Assembly: GCA_038380435.1 (NCBI GenBank)
Contig: JAWZYU010000020.1
Span: forward strand, 43,060,307-43,124,306
DNA from: Ryuthela nishihirai
Lineage: Eukaryota > Arthropoda > Arachnida > Araneae > Heptathelidae
Reading direction: 5' to 3'
DNA: 64,000 nucleotides
Shown here: in pieces, positions 1 to 10,584 of the stretch
Position numbering within the stretch: position 1 is the stretch's first letter
Layout: every line of letters begins with the position of its first letter
The notes under the pieces: generated by a model
Told to the model about the DNA's origin: nothing
Database searches by the model: none
The model's input: the letters and a program-made list of their open reading frames with translations, nothing else
Position numbers and translations under genes: made by a program

Positions 1-113
1 GGAATTGCATTTTAAATTCGTTTTCATTTAAGTGTAAGGTTCCGAAGAATTTCAAAATAAAATTTTATATAGTTCCTTAAACAATTAAATGTTGAAAAAC
101 ACAGATATGTATA

Positions 114-211
114 CAGGGTGATTTAGCTAAGCGTGTACAAACTTCTGGGAGGGGTAGGTTGCACAAAGACGAATCGGAATCATATAGCAATGCAGGGTGG
201 GTAACGGCATC
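114..211 (+). repeat. Left terminal inverted repeat of the DUF4817 element
   Basis: This 98 bp arm matches the reverse complement of 1937-2034 with only a few mismatches. It ends at the GGCATC after GGGTAACG. Arms of about 100 bp are long compared with the roughly 30 bp usual in mariner elements. Confidence 0.85.
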
Positions 212-302
212 TTCACGCGGTAGATGGCATTCTACGGCCGCGGGACTGCACAACGTCCTCGCAGGTAACCGTCATTCTCGAAAAGCCCGCAGAGATAGTA
301 GG

Positions 303-1431
303 ATGGCCGATTATACAAACGCGGAGTTGACCGATATGCATCTTGCATACGGGGCTGCAGATTGCAACGGGCGAGACGCTGTGCGAGAGTACCAGGAACG
401 GTACCTGATGAGGCGTACTCCCAACCACCAGATGTTTGCACGGCTCCATCAGAGGTTATGTGACACTGGTACCTTCCAGAGACCTGCCAGGAGTCGGGAA
501 CGATGGGCACGGACCGCTGACATGGAGGAGAATGTGCTACGTCATACAGAAGACACTCCAAGTGCCAGTACTCGAGCAATCGCCCACCGGGTCGGTCTTT
601 CCCAATCCACCGTATGGAGGATTATGCACGAAAACCAATTGCATCCATATCATGTGCAACGAGTCCAGACACTGAAGTCTGAGGATTACCCACAGCGCAT
701 TGCATTTGCGCAATGGTACCTGCAGAAGAGTGCGGCAGAACCCCAATTTCCTGCTTCTGTGGTGTTCACAGACGAGGCATGCTTTACAGGGGAAGGTAGC
801 TTCAATGCACATAACGCACATGCATGGGCGGTGGAGAACCCCCATGCTACACGAACACGTGAAATACAAAATCGTTTTGCTGTAAATGTTTGGTCCGGCA
901 TTGTTGGGGACCACTTAATAGGCCCATACCTCATGCCTGTTCGTCTGGACGGAAGAAGTTACCGGATATTTCTGTAGGACGTCTTGCCAGAACTTTTGAA
1001 TGAACAACAGGTCCGTCAGTCGCTACGCCGTGCAATGTGGTTCCAACACGATGGGGCCCGCCCATTTCAGCCATGAAGTTCGTCAACACTTAAACGTGAT
1101 ATTTGGACAACAGTGGATCGGGCATGGGGCGTGATGGTCCCGTTCATTGGCCTGCAAGATCGCCGGACCTATCATGTATTGATTACTTCTTCTGGGATTA
1201 CATCAAAGGACTGATGTTCGACACCCCCGTTGAAAGTGCTGAGGACCTTGTCGCACTCATCTTCGTAACTCGATTTTTTACCCCTGATCGAGTAACTGCC
1301 TCGGAAGTCCGAGACATGCCAGGAATCTTCCAGAATGTACGTGATTCCATACACCGACAATGTCAGGCCATTACATTACGATTTACATTACGATTACAGC
1401 TCGTGGTCGCAACTTCGAACACCTTCTGTGA
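303..1431 (+). pseudogene. DUF4817-type Tc1/mariner transposase, broken
   Basis: The frame begins at the ATG of MADYTNAELTDMHLAYGAAD, which resembles the DUF4817 helix-turn-helix region found at the N-terminus of many arthropod transposases. A second helix-turn-helix (STRAIAHRVGLSQSTVWRIM) follows. The DDE-type catalytic region shows VVFTDEACFT (first Asp) and, in another frame, FQHDGARP (second Asp) and RSPDLSCIDYFFW (third acidic position). A TAG at 975-977 stops the first frame. A frameshift lies near 1065-1075 and another near 1370-1400. The frame reading NFEHLL ends at a TGA at 1429-1431. The frame is also open upstream from 159, but that part lies in the inverted repeat and is probably not coding. 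Family assignment is confident; activity is excluded. Confidence 0.8.
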
Positions 1432-1524
1432 CCTCTGTGCATTTCGCAAATGTACCTATTGTGATTAATAAAAAGCATTTTGTTCACTTACGTGCTGCTC
1501 TTTCATTCACGTCCTCTCTGTACA

Positions 1525-1912
1525 GGGGCGGGGGTGGCTCAATCGGTAGCGCGCCAGGTTCGTAATCTGCAGTTCCCAGGTTCGAGTCCCAGCTGGGTCA
1601 GCGTTGAGATTTATCTCCGCAAAATTCCCCGCCCTGCCCACGGTCAGTAGGGGACACCGATGGGCTTGGAAAGACCGCCGTCCGTCGGATGGGACATTAA
1701 GCCGTGGCCCCGTGTGCGGGAGAGCCATACCCTGTGCACGTTAAAGAACACGCTGGATGGCCTTGATGGGAGGCTACCATCTGTCTCCCAACAGCTGTTC
1801 CAGTGGGTCCCCTCCCCTAACCTTCTCTGAGCCTTCGGGGTCCATGTGACCTGGCCATTTAGCCCATGTGTGCAAAAAAGTGCCGCTCAGAGGTACAACA
1901 ACACAACCCAAC
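1525..1912 (+). mobile_element. SINE-1, full length, nested in the DUF4817 transposon
   Basis: This 388 bp copy has an A box at 1535-1546 and a B box at 1579-1589. A perfect 12 bp target duplication, CCTCTCTGTACA, flanks it at 1513-1524 and 1913-1924. The insertion is downstream of the transposase stop, so it is younger than the transposon. The head resembles a tRNA with CGT in the anticodon position, although one other copy has CAT, so the parent could be tRNA-Met or tRNA-Thr. Confidence 0.92.
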
Positions 1913-1936
1913 CCTCTCTGTACACTAGCACATGTT

Positions 1937-2034
1937 GATGCCGTTACCGACCCTGCATTGCTATATGATTCCGATTCGTCTTTGTGCAACCTACCCCTCC
2001 CAGAAGTTTGTACACGCTTAACTGAATCACCCTG
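1937..2034 (-). repeat. Right terminal inverted repeat of the DUF4817 element
   Basis: This is the 98 bp reverse-complement partner of 114-211, ending AATCACCCTG before TATATA. The two arms differ at only a few positions, so the element is not very old. Confidence 0.85.
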
Positions 2035-2828
2035 TATATACATATATAGGTAGATAAGTAATATATATAGTGTACTTTGGTATTCCTTAAGCGAAAAAGG
2101 TGATTTGTTTAAAAAAAGCGAATAGTGCAATAGGTCTTTAATATGTGCAATAAATGTCGAAATTTTGGGGGAGAAAGATTAATAGATAATGGCTGATCTG
2201 CAACCGCAACCATCATCTTGTAACAAGAGATGAAAAATAAATCGAATAATCTGGACCGAATCTGACGTTTCGATAAACGAGATTTTGTCTGCTTCGAAGA
2301 AAGTAAATGATGGAATGACATATTATTTATGCATAACCTGTTTCGTAAATCCAAAATGTTTTACAACTGAATCGTTTCATTTTATTCAATGAAAAAAGAT
2401 GAGTTGGGAAGCATAACTTGGTCATCTCATGCAGAAAATTCCTTACGTTATACCGATTTGCATTTTGAGATCAAAGTCTTTATTCAATTGCAAAAACCTA
2501 CTGGGGATTGAAGGTCTCTGCATCGGAGACTTAAGCAACGAAACCATCCGCAAAACTTGCTTCAATCTTTCAACCACACATTTTCGGAAATGAAAACCTT
2601 GTCATGACAGACATAGGCTCCAGAGCGTCAGACAAAGGATTACGATTTTTTGGATTATTTGTTCACTTAACCATAGTTAAATGTTCATCTCCAGCCAAGG
2701 TTGTGTTGGATGCATCACATAGAAGTGACATCTCTCTGCAAGCTGAAAACTAGGATTAGATTATTCTATTTCTGAATGACACTTTTTTTTTACACATATT
2801 GGACTAAACAGCAACGCACAATGATCCC
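2035..2828. other. Unassigned AT-rich DNA
   Basis: I see no gene, repeat boundary or long open frame that I can support here. The short frames present lack recognisable motifs. Confidence 0.6.
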
Positions 2829-3213
2829 TGGGGCGGGGGTCGCTCAGTTGGTAGCGCGCCAGGCTCGTAATCTGTAGTTCCCAGGTTCGAGTCCCAGCTG
2901 GGTCAGCGTTGAGAGTTATCTCCGCAAAATTCCCCGCCCTGCCCACGGTCAGTGGCAGTCACCGATGGGCTTGGAAAGGCCGCCGTCCGTCAGATGGGAC
3001 GTTAAGCCGTGGCCCCGTGTGTGGGAGAGAGCCATACCCTGTGCACGTTAAAGAACACGCTGGATGGCCTTGACGGGAGGCTACCATCTGTCTCCCAACA
3101 GCTGTCCAGTGGGTCCCCTCCCTCAACCTTCTCTGAACCTTCGGGGTCCATGTGACCTGGCCATTTAGCCCATGGTGTGCAAAAACGTGCCGCTCAGAGG
3201 TAAAACAACCCAA
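2829..3213 (+). mobile_element. SINE-1, full length
   Basis: This 385 bp copy is flanked by a perfect 12 bp target duplication, CACAATGATCCC, at 2817-2828 and 3214-3225. The A-box region has a small change (TCGCTCAGTTGG); the B box GGTTCGAGTCC is intact. Confidence 0.92.
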
Positions 3214-3237
3214 CACAATGATCCCAAGGGCTAAGAA

Positions 3238-3511
3238 AAGTTTTGGGGAATGGGACCAATAGAGCAGCTGTTACGAAGCAGATGGAAGCGTCCCGAAAAG
3301 GTCAGCCAGCCTTTCCTATAAGGTGTGCAAGGTATAGCTCGTACACGGACCATGGTTTAACGTTCCATCCGATAGACGGCGACTTTTCTAAGCCCCCTCG
3401 TGTCGTATTTCTGACAGAGGGTAGGGTGTGGTTTTAGGGGTGAAAAAAATAGAACCTAGAAACTACTGATTACGAGCCTAATGTGCTGACGGCTGAACCA
3501 ACCCCGCCCCC
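3238..3511 (-). mobile_element. SINE-1, old diverged copy
   Basis: Read on the minus strand, the sequence follows the SINE-1 head and body (TTAGGCTCGTAATCAGTAG, then the GGATGGAACGTTAAACCATGG-like block), with many substitutions. The 3' third is missing. It lies in opposite orientation next to the young copy at 2829-3213. Confidence 0.75.
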
Positions 3512-4193
3512 GGAAATTAAGGTTAACATCTCTGGTAGTGGTGTGAATATCTGAGGTTTTCTGATTCTCACGGATATTCTGAATCCAACATACTACAAGG
3601 AAAATGAAAGTATATATCTGCAAGTATCATAGTTAATGTTTCGACTATAACATATTTCGCCTTTGGCGAATATAAGATACTCATTTTCAAAGGGAATGAA
3701 ATTTATCATTCCCTTTGAAAATATATCACCAATAGATGACTTGGAAAATGCAAATGGTAATATTTATTAGTACTAATAAATTATAACACTTTTCATTTAT
3801 CCCTTAAAATGAAAAAGTAGTGTTTTTCTACCCACTGTGAGAAAAAGGTACAAATCGGTATTATCATTGTAACTCGTTAGTAACCTTTGACCAACACGTT
3901 CTACCAGGTAAATGTCAAACATGTTTTTGAAATTTGTTTTCAATATTCGTTTAAAATTCCATTTTTCGCGTTTTGTGCCATCTAGCAGTGCAAACTAAAA
4001 CCTTCTGGTGGACGTGAAGAACCTGAATCATAATATTAAATTTTCAGTTTTCTCTTAAAACCAAAAATATTTTCTCACCACCTTGAAAGTAAGGGGGCAA
4101 ATCATTGCTGTAAGTGCAAAGTTTAAAAAAAAAAGAGCTGACGATTTCACTTTGTCGTCTGTAGATATTCAATTCTTTTTTTCTTTTCAGAGA
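3512..4193. other. Unassigned AT-rich DNA with a hairpin
   Basis: Nothing gene-like is visible. A perfect 16 bp stem with a 6-base loop lies at 3684-3721 (TTTTCAAAGGGAATGA and its complement). A weaker hairpin around TTTCGCC/GGCGAA lies at about 3652-3670. Confidence 0.55.
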
Positions 4194-4282
4194 TGGGCCG
4201 GGTGTGAGTAGCTCGGCAGGCTCTTAAAATCAGTTCCCAGGTTCGGTTCCCAACTGTGACTTTGAGAGTTATCTCTGCAAAC
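4194..4282 (+). mobile_element. SINE-1 head fragment
   Basis: The tRNA-like head and the start of the body (CAGTTCCCAGGTTCGGTTCC, then GAGAGTTATCTCTGC) are present on the plus strand. The fragment stops where an oppositely oriented SINE-1 fragment begins. Confidence 0.6.
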
Positions 4283-4470
4283 CAAGGGGCCAAGGTTTTA
4301 CGTCCCATCAGAGGGATTATTTCCTTTCCAAGCCTATCGATGTCCCTTCTGACCGAGAGCAGGATGGCGGTTTTGTAGAGATAAATCTCACTGTCCCAGT
4401 TGGGAACCGAACCTGGGAACTGATTTTAGGAGCCTGGAGAGCTACTGACCCCCAGCCCATCTCTATAAGG
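4283..4470 (-). mobile_element. SINE-1 5' half, inverted relative to the preceding fragment
   Basis: The minus strand carries the head and first body block of a diverged SINE-1 (TTTACGTCCCATCAGAGGG and GAACCTGGGAACTGATTTTA on the plus strand). With 4194-4282 it forms a head-outward inverted pair. Confidence 0.65.
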
Positions 4471-4682
4471 AAAAGATAAAAAATTGATCCACACACTCCA
4501 CTACCAAAGTTTCACTATAAATACATTGTTTGCAATATTGAAAATTCAAACGTTTGAAAATTTTCTACCTTTTAGAGCGCGTAGTTGCAAATTTTGGGAG
4601 TTTAGGAATTCACGAATATCAATAGTTCCTCAAAACCTATAAAACCTAAAAAGAATTTTTAAGTTATCTCTAAAAAAAGGGC

Positions 4683-5044
4683 TCTGCTGCTTTACCTCTA
4701 TGCGAAATTTTTGGCATACAATGGGCTAAATGGCCAGGTCACAAAGACCCCAAGAGTTCAGAAATGGTTGGGGGAGGGGACCCACTGGACATCTATTAGG
4801 AGACAGATTGTAGCTTCCCGTCAAGGCCATTCAGCGTGTTCTTTAGCGTGCAGAGGGTATGAGCTCTCTCCTGCCCACGGGGCCACGTTTTTACGTCCCA
4901 TCCGACGGATTGTTGCCTTTCCAACCCTATCAATGTCCCCTACTGATACAAAGCAGGATGGAGGTTTTGCAGAGATAAATCTCAACGTCGCAATTGGGAA
5001 CTGATTTTAGGAGCCTGACGAGATCCTGACCCCCGGCCCATTTC
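4683..5044 (-). mobile_element. SINE-1, diverged copy
   Basis: The plus strand shows the SINE-1 complement in order: the 3' end TTTACCTCTATGCG, then GGCTAAATGGCCAGGTCACA, CCATTCAGCGTGTTCTTTA and ACGTCCCATCCGACGG. Its right end resembles that of the fragment at 4283-4470, suggesting one old subfamily. Confidence 0.8.
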
Positions 5045-6399
5045 TAAAAGGATAAAAAAAGTTGAATGTCTACAGACGAGGAAGAATATGAAATCGTTAG
5101 CTCTTTTTTTTGAAAAAAAAAAGAAAGAACTAAGTAGAAACCCCTATTTTGTTCCCAAAAACTTTCGAGTAAACAACTTTTTGAATTCATTTCAAAATAA
5201 TTCCTATCGGCATGAATAATGTGACCATTTTTTATGCAGAAAAGGAACATTTTGTACAAGATCTCTCCTCGAAAATCGGGACATATGGTAACCTTAGTTT
5301 TAATGTACTTTTCGAGGTCAAGCGATCCACTGTGACCAATGGAAAACAGGAAATGACATTTTTCGCAGTACACATCACTATCTAGTCTCAGTTTGCTAAG
5401 AAACGGAAATTTTGTTCTATATCTCAGTATTTAAAGTACACTTTCGTTTTTGTCTGCTCATTTTCAGGACAAGGCAGAATAAAAAAAATATCAAAAAATA
5501 AGTAACAATGATAGAGAACTATTAAACATTTAAACAATAACTTTCGAAGCAAAAAAAAATCCACAAATGTTACCAACGTCCGTTAGCAGGCGTCAATTTG
5601 AAATGACTGTAAGGTGTGCTCCTTTATCATAGGCTCATATATAGCCACACCACCATGACTCATCGAATCATGCGCATACAAGCTTCTTTGAACCGTGTAT
5701 GCAAGTCTTCACGAACTGGAGGTTAGAATGAAAAAAATGCGCCTGGAAATTTAATTAAAAATGAAAATTAAAAAATCTGTTTATTTCACTATGAACTCTG
5801 TAAATTTTAATTAAATTCACACGCAGCTTTTTTTTATTTCACTCTAACAACCGAACTGTCAGTGATTTAATATTTTACAAGATACCTATTTTTTGTAAGA
5901 TGTTTTTTCTCTGACGATTCTATTATTTCAAAGCTGGACATTTTTGGGTCCCGCCAACCTTTTCGGGGAAAACGGGACATGTTCGAAAAATCGGGACGTT
6001 TGGCTCATTGAAAGAAATCGAGATTTTCCCACCTTACATAGACAGGATAATATGCCGAATCTTATTACAGTTCACTTTTCTACGTCACCAAAGGAGTATG
6101 GCCTCCTGCATATCTCAGCTTGAATGACCATTGATGAATGCACTAAGTGTGTAAACGAAATTTGTGGGAGAAACTAAAGCTTGAAAATATCTGTTGGTTA
6201 TTCCAGTGAAGAATAAAACAATGCAACACAAACTGTAATGAAATTAAGAGAATTTTAATCATTAAATGTTTTAATTCGTAAAGCATAAATTGTTTAATTG
6301 TCCTGTTTCACCCTGATGAAGTTTCCTTTGGTCCTTCATTAACATAGATCAAGCCAACTGCAAACTGACCACAACTTATGATATTAGTTTACAATGGTA
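5045..6399. other. Unassigned AT-rich DNA
   Basis: No gene is supported. Segments at about 5270-5300 and 5940-6020 contain AAAATCGGGACATATGGTAA and GGGACATGTTCGAAAAATCG, which recall the termini of some DNA transposons, but I cannot define boundaries or a target duplication. Confidence 0.5.
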
Positions 6400-6885
6400 T
6401 CTGAAATTAATCTCAATACCTACGTTAATATGATGTTGGTACTGTAGTATTTTAAAGCATTCTTCATTTTGAAATAATGAATCTATAATTATTCCATTTG
6501 AGGATCAATACCTGTTAACAGTAATTCCATGTTGTTACTGTAGTATTTTAAAGCATTCTTCATTTTAAAATAATGAATCTATATTTGTTTTATTTGCGAA
6601 TTAATGCCATTAACACTAGTTCTATGTTGGTACTATAGTATTTTAAAACATTCTTCATTTTGAAATAATTAATCTATAATTATTCCATTTGCGGGTCAAT
6701 ACCTGTTAACAGTAATTCCATGTTGGTACTATAATATTCTAAAGCATTCTTCATTTTGAAATAATGAATCTAAAATTATTATATTTGAGGATCAATACCT
6801 GTTAACAGTAATTCCATGTTAGTACTATAATATTTTAAAACATTCTTTATTTTGAAATAATGAATCTATAATTATTCTATTTGCT
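6400..6885. repeat. Tandem repeat, about 96 bp unit, five copies
   Basis: The marker GTTGGTACTGTAGTATTTTA and its variants start at about 6435, 6531, 6626, 6722 and 6818, giving a period of 95-96 bp. Each unit continues with CATTCTTCATTTTGAAATAA and a CAATACCTGTTAACAGTAAT block. Units differ by a few percent. No coding frame runs through it. Confidence 0.88.
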
Positions 6886-7713
6886 GAGATTTTTTTTAAT
6901 CTGTATTCGTGTTGATAAATGTCTGTTTTTGTTACGGTCTTGTATGTAAAATTATGCGAATATAAAATTTTGTGTTTGAGTTTCTCTTTATATTTTACCT
7001 AAGAACTGAAAGTTTTCAGAAGTCAGGCTAAATTATTTACGCTTTTGCCTTAACCGTGTCTTTATTTCGCCGTGCATCGCTAGAACCCTTCATAATAGAG
7101 CATAAGAATTTCTTTCAAAGCGCTGGCTTCCATTAAGCGAGGAATAAGCAGTCTGCTCTCAACAGGCTCTACCATATGAAAGTGTTGCTATTACTGGTTC
7201 CCGACTTCCCTACTGAAAGGGGAAATATCAGAAATTGATTTTGGTCATTCCGTGCAATATTTTCAAGTCACTTATAGTTCCATAGTGAAAGCAAACAACA
7301 ACAGCCATTTCGCTGTGGAAGTACTAAAGGAAACTTTGCGCAATCCTAATGGCACTCATACTCTTTACTTATTAATAGTCTGAAAAGCGAAATAAAAGCT
7401 GGTTAATTTCGTTTCCTATATCGAATCAAATATCTTGGATAGATTCATAATCGTGTTTTCCTTTTTTTGTGCGAAAAGAGTGGATATTTCATTAGATAAA
7501 GAAAGATAATTGGCTTTTCTTATCTTGAAAATGCTCGGACACTGTCTTCTGAATAAATTGTCTGCATAAAGGTTTTCGAGAAGTTCTAATGCCTGGCGTG
7601 TCAGATATGCAGGCTAAGATTTATTGGGCTCAATTCAAAAATGTGGTTCATAAAATCTTTCGCACTTTTATCAATGGAGACTTTATAAAAGTAGATCATA
7701 AATTAGATTTACT
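6886..7713. other. Unassigned DNA
   Basis: I recognise no gene or element between the 96 bp tandem repeat and the SINE-1 at 7714. Confidence 0.5.
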
Positions 7714-8099
7714 GCGGAGGGATTGGCTCAGTCGGTTGCGGGCGAGGCTCGTATTCTGCAGTTCTCAGGTTCGAATCCCAGCTGGGCCAGCGTTAATATT
7801 TGTCTCCGCACAACTCCCCGCTCTGCCCACGGTCAGTAGCGGACTCCGATGGACTTGGAAAACCGCCGTCCGTCGGATGGGATGTTAATCCGTGGCCACG
7901 TTTGCGGGAGAGCCATACCCTGTGCATGTTAAAGAACGCATTGGATGGCCATGACGGGAGGATACCTTCTATCTACTAGAAACTATCCAATAGGTCTTCT
8001 CCCCCACCTTTCTCTGAGCCATTGTGGTCCTTGGGACCTGGCCATTCAGCCTATTGTGTGATAAAAAAGTGCCTCCCAGAGGTAAAACAACCCAATCCA
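7714..8099 (+). mobile_element. SINE-1, near full length, moderately diverged
   Basis: The head (TTGGCTCAGTCGG and GGTTCGAATCCCAGCTGGG), the body (GGATGGGATGTTAATCCGTG, GTTAAAGAACGCATTGGATG) and the 3' end (GAGGTAAAACAACCCAATCC) are all present. I could not find a clear target duplication. Confidence 0.88.
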
Positions 8100-8301
8100 A
8101 AATTATATTCAATGAAGTGATATTGGTAGACAATCAGGACAGAAAGTGCGAAATATGCAATCAACAGGATTTGAATGTGGGGTCATCTAATGAAGAACTT
8201 GTTCTTTTGCCAACTTTCTAAGGCAACAATTATATTTGTTCTTAGCGTCTAGGGTTGGCTAAGGAGGAAGCACACCATGCTAGAGTACCCACTGTGTTTA
8301 A

Positions 8302-8711
8302 AGGTGGGGGTGACTTATTCAGTAGCGTGCCAGACTCGCAATCTGCATTTCTCATATTCGAGTCTCAACTGCGCCTAAATTCATGCTTCTATCTCCGCAA
8401 ATCTCTACCCTGCATTCCGTCAGAAATGGGCTAGTGAAGGCCGCCATAACGTGACACCGTGTACAGAAAAAGTCATACACTGGGAACTTAAAAAGTTCAC
8501 TGGATTCTCTTAAGGCAATTGGCAATCGTCTTATACAGAAAAGTTGTACACTGGGAACTTAAAAATAAATTGTCTTAAGTCTGGATTGTCTAACAGCCGT
8601 CCATTAGGTCTTCTTTCTCTATCTTCTCTTAGCCCTTTGGGTCCTTGTGACCTGAACATTTAACCCACTTTTTGAAAAAAAAATGCCTCTCAGTGATAAA
8701 ACAACCTAACT
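8302..8711 (+). mobile_element. SINE-1, old copy with an internal duplication
   Basis: The head is decayed and the body is recognisable down to GATAAAACAACCTAAC. A segment containing ACACTGGGAACTTAAAAA occurs twice (about 8476 and 8548), a local duplication not seen in other copies. Confidence 0.75.
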
Positions 8712-8714
8712 GTG

Positions 8715-9003
8715 CTTACATTGAGATTTTCTTCGCTAGCTCCATCCACGGTAGGAAAGAGCGAACTCTGATGGAAAAGCTAAGGCCCATTGGAAGTGAC
8801 GTAAGCAGTGACCTCATATAAACAAGAGATCCTATGCTCGTTCAAGAGCATGTTGAATGTCATCACCTAATGCTAAACTGCCATATATCTTCTGACATAT
8901 ATTCATTAGATCTTCTTCCACACTCAGCTCTCAGTACTTAGGGTATTTGAGACCGGTCATCTTACCCATTGTGTGCACAAAAGTACTTAAAATAAAAGTG
9001 CCA
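8715..9003 (+). mobile_element. SINE-1 body, very diverged
   Basis: Scattered SINE-1 blocks appear in order: a TCTGATGGAAAAGCTAAGGC region, then TTAGATCTTCTTCCACACTC and TTACCCATTGTGTGCACAAA. The match is weak and the boundaries are approximate. Confidence 0.45.
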
Positions 9004-9302
9004 ACCGAGCTTACATTTACATTTTCTTAGGTAAAGATATATGCTACAGTCCGGGACCAGCAAACTTGTTCCAAGGGCCATATCCGACTCATAAAACAGG
9101 TTTTTCCGACCCTACTTTTTAAACTAGCTAGATATTAATACATTTCAAATGGCTGAGAACTGTCATTCAGTTTGAATATTTTTATGTATTTTAATACACA
9201 TTGAACTACGCAAAATGTCGATTAAATCTCTTAGTAGTAATAATCATATGTTTAATCTGTTGCTTATAGTATTTTTATACCGGTTAATTTGTGTTCCCTG
9301 CT

Positions 9303-9493
9303 ACCAAAACAAATTACCCTTCATGCAGCTTGCCTGATAGGTCTGACAGATGCCCGTCAGTGTACTAAACCACTAATAAGGTCTATGAGGAAAGCCAGAC
9401 TTAAGCAGAAGGGCAGCACAAGGAAGAAAACATCCATGCCTCCTTAATCGTGGGCGCTTTGATCAGTAGCCATGCACTCTAACTACTTGGTCA
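9303..9493 (-). mobile_element. SINE-2, old copy
   Basis: The plus strand carries the SINE-2 complement: GCAGCTTGCCTGATAGGTCT, GATGCCCGTCAGTGTACTAA, AACATCCATGCCTCCTTAAT and GATCAGTAGCCATGCAC. Divergence is high. Confidence 0.7.
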
Positions 9494-9559
9494 GTGAGAA
9501 AACGTTGATTTCTCTACTTTAACTTGTCTGCTCTCTCGATAGTCGCAGGAACATAGTTG

Positions 9560-10573
9560 TAATATGCAAATAGTGAATTCTGCAGGAAATATTATATATT
9601 GCTTGTGCTCGTTGATTATTTTGCAAAAGTTTGTAAAGTTGACTCTGACCTTTGGCAAGAGCGTTTCAGTCCTTATGACATTGCTAGTTGCAATAGCAAT
9701 GTCATAAGGATGAAGATAAATCAACTTAATGGTTTGAAACTAACACTTGTTGCGAACACTGGGATATTTGTGTATATACACACACACACATGGATTTTAC
9801 CTTATGGATTGCGTAGGAATATGATTGATTAACAATAATTAACAGAAAATGTAGTAGCTCTGTTAGGAAAACGAGGCCGTATAGGGGAGAAAAAATCGGA
9901 TCTCATCATTACTTTGTTAAATGTCTTGTAACGAAACTTAAGACAGTGACATAGCATGATGACTCCGGGTCGTGGTGTGAGACTTCTTTACGTGCCCCCC
10001 CCCCCCTCCTTAAAAACATTTTTTGGAAAACAATTAATAGGAATCACGAGCCAGTTATTAAAGACCACCCTAAAAAAATCGCTTCCAAAATGTATCCTGG
10101 TTTAGCTGATTCAGTGGAACCATGGTAGTTAAGCCATTAGATTAGTACTAAAGTACTAAACGGAACTTTGCTGATTTGAACTTTGAGGATTATTGTGCTG
10201 GTTAAAAAGAACCATCTTTAACACTGAAGCACTGAAAGATCCTAAGATACCCAAAGCTTGCCATGATAGGTTACTTAGTCATTATGACAATTGTGGGTTG
10301 TTTAAAAAAGGGGTTGAAGATGAATGAGGCTGTTTTGAACACCATTCTTAAAACTAACTTTACCGTTTTGGTTAAAATGGAGTATAGACGACAGAGACTT
10401 ATTTCTGGAGGAAAGGAGTTCAGGAATAGTCTAAAACACACCCTAATGGTCTTAACAGACTGCAGAGAGCTTACCAAATGTGTAACGGATCCATTGAATG
10501 CTTATAAGAATCTTTGGCTTTAATAGCTTGGCTGGGAAAGCTCCTAGAGAACACAACAGAGATATCACATGGC
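9560..10573 (+). mobile_element. RTE LINE, oldest copy, 5' part (interrupted by a younger LINE)
   Basis: Decayed sequence follows the LINE from its endonuclease region (GTTGACTCTGACCTTTGGCA, then ATGGATTTTACC...AATATGATTGATT) to the linker before the reverse transcriptase (AAGAATCTTTGGCTTTAATA). It stops at 10573, where a younger LINE is inserted, and appears to resume at 14130. No useful reading frame remains. A perfect 16 bp hairpin has formed at 9671-9709. Confidence 0.8.
9671..9709. repeat. Perfect 16 bp hairpin with 7-base loop
   Basis: CCTTATGACATTGCTA at 9671-9686 is exactly complementary to 9694-9709, with loop GTTGCAA. It replaces ordinary endonuclease sequence of the old LINE. Confidence 0.9.
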
Positions 10574-10584
10574 AAATATTTTAT

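Larger units (their letters stand above)
114..2034 (+). mobile_element. Tc1/mariner-type transposon with DUF4817 transposase
   Basis: The element is bounded by inverted repeats beginning CAGGGTGATT, with TATA on the left flank and TATATA on the right, which fits insertion at a TA dinucleotide. It carries a broken transposase gene and an AATAAA near 1466. A SINE-1 is inserted near its 3' end. Without that SINE and its duplicated target the element is about 1.5 kb. It belongs to the IS630-Tc1-mariner group by its transposase. It cannot transpose by itself because the reading frame is broken. Confidence 0.85.

Noticed and set aside
5265..6020. DNA transposon ends containing AAAATCGGGACATATGG-type sequence
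   Set aside because: The two segments are not a clean inverted pair and no target duplication could be set.
9051..9130. hAT-like terminus (CCGGGACCAGCAAACTTGTT, then CCAAGGGCCATATCCGAC)
   Set aside because: It resembles ends of some hAT elements, but I found neither a second terminus nor an 8 bp duplication.
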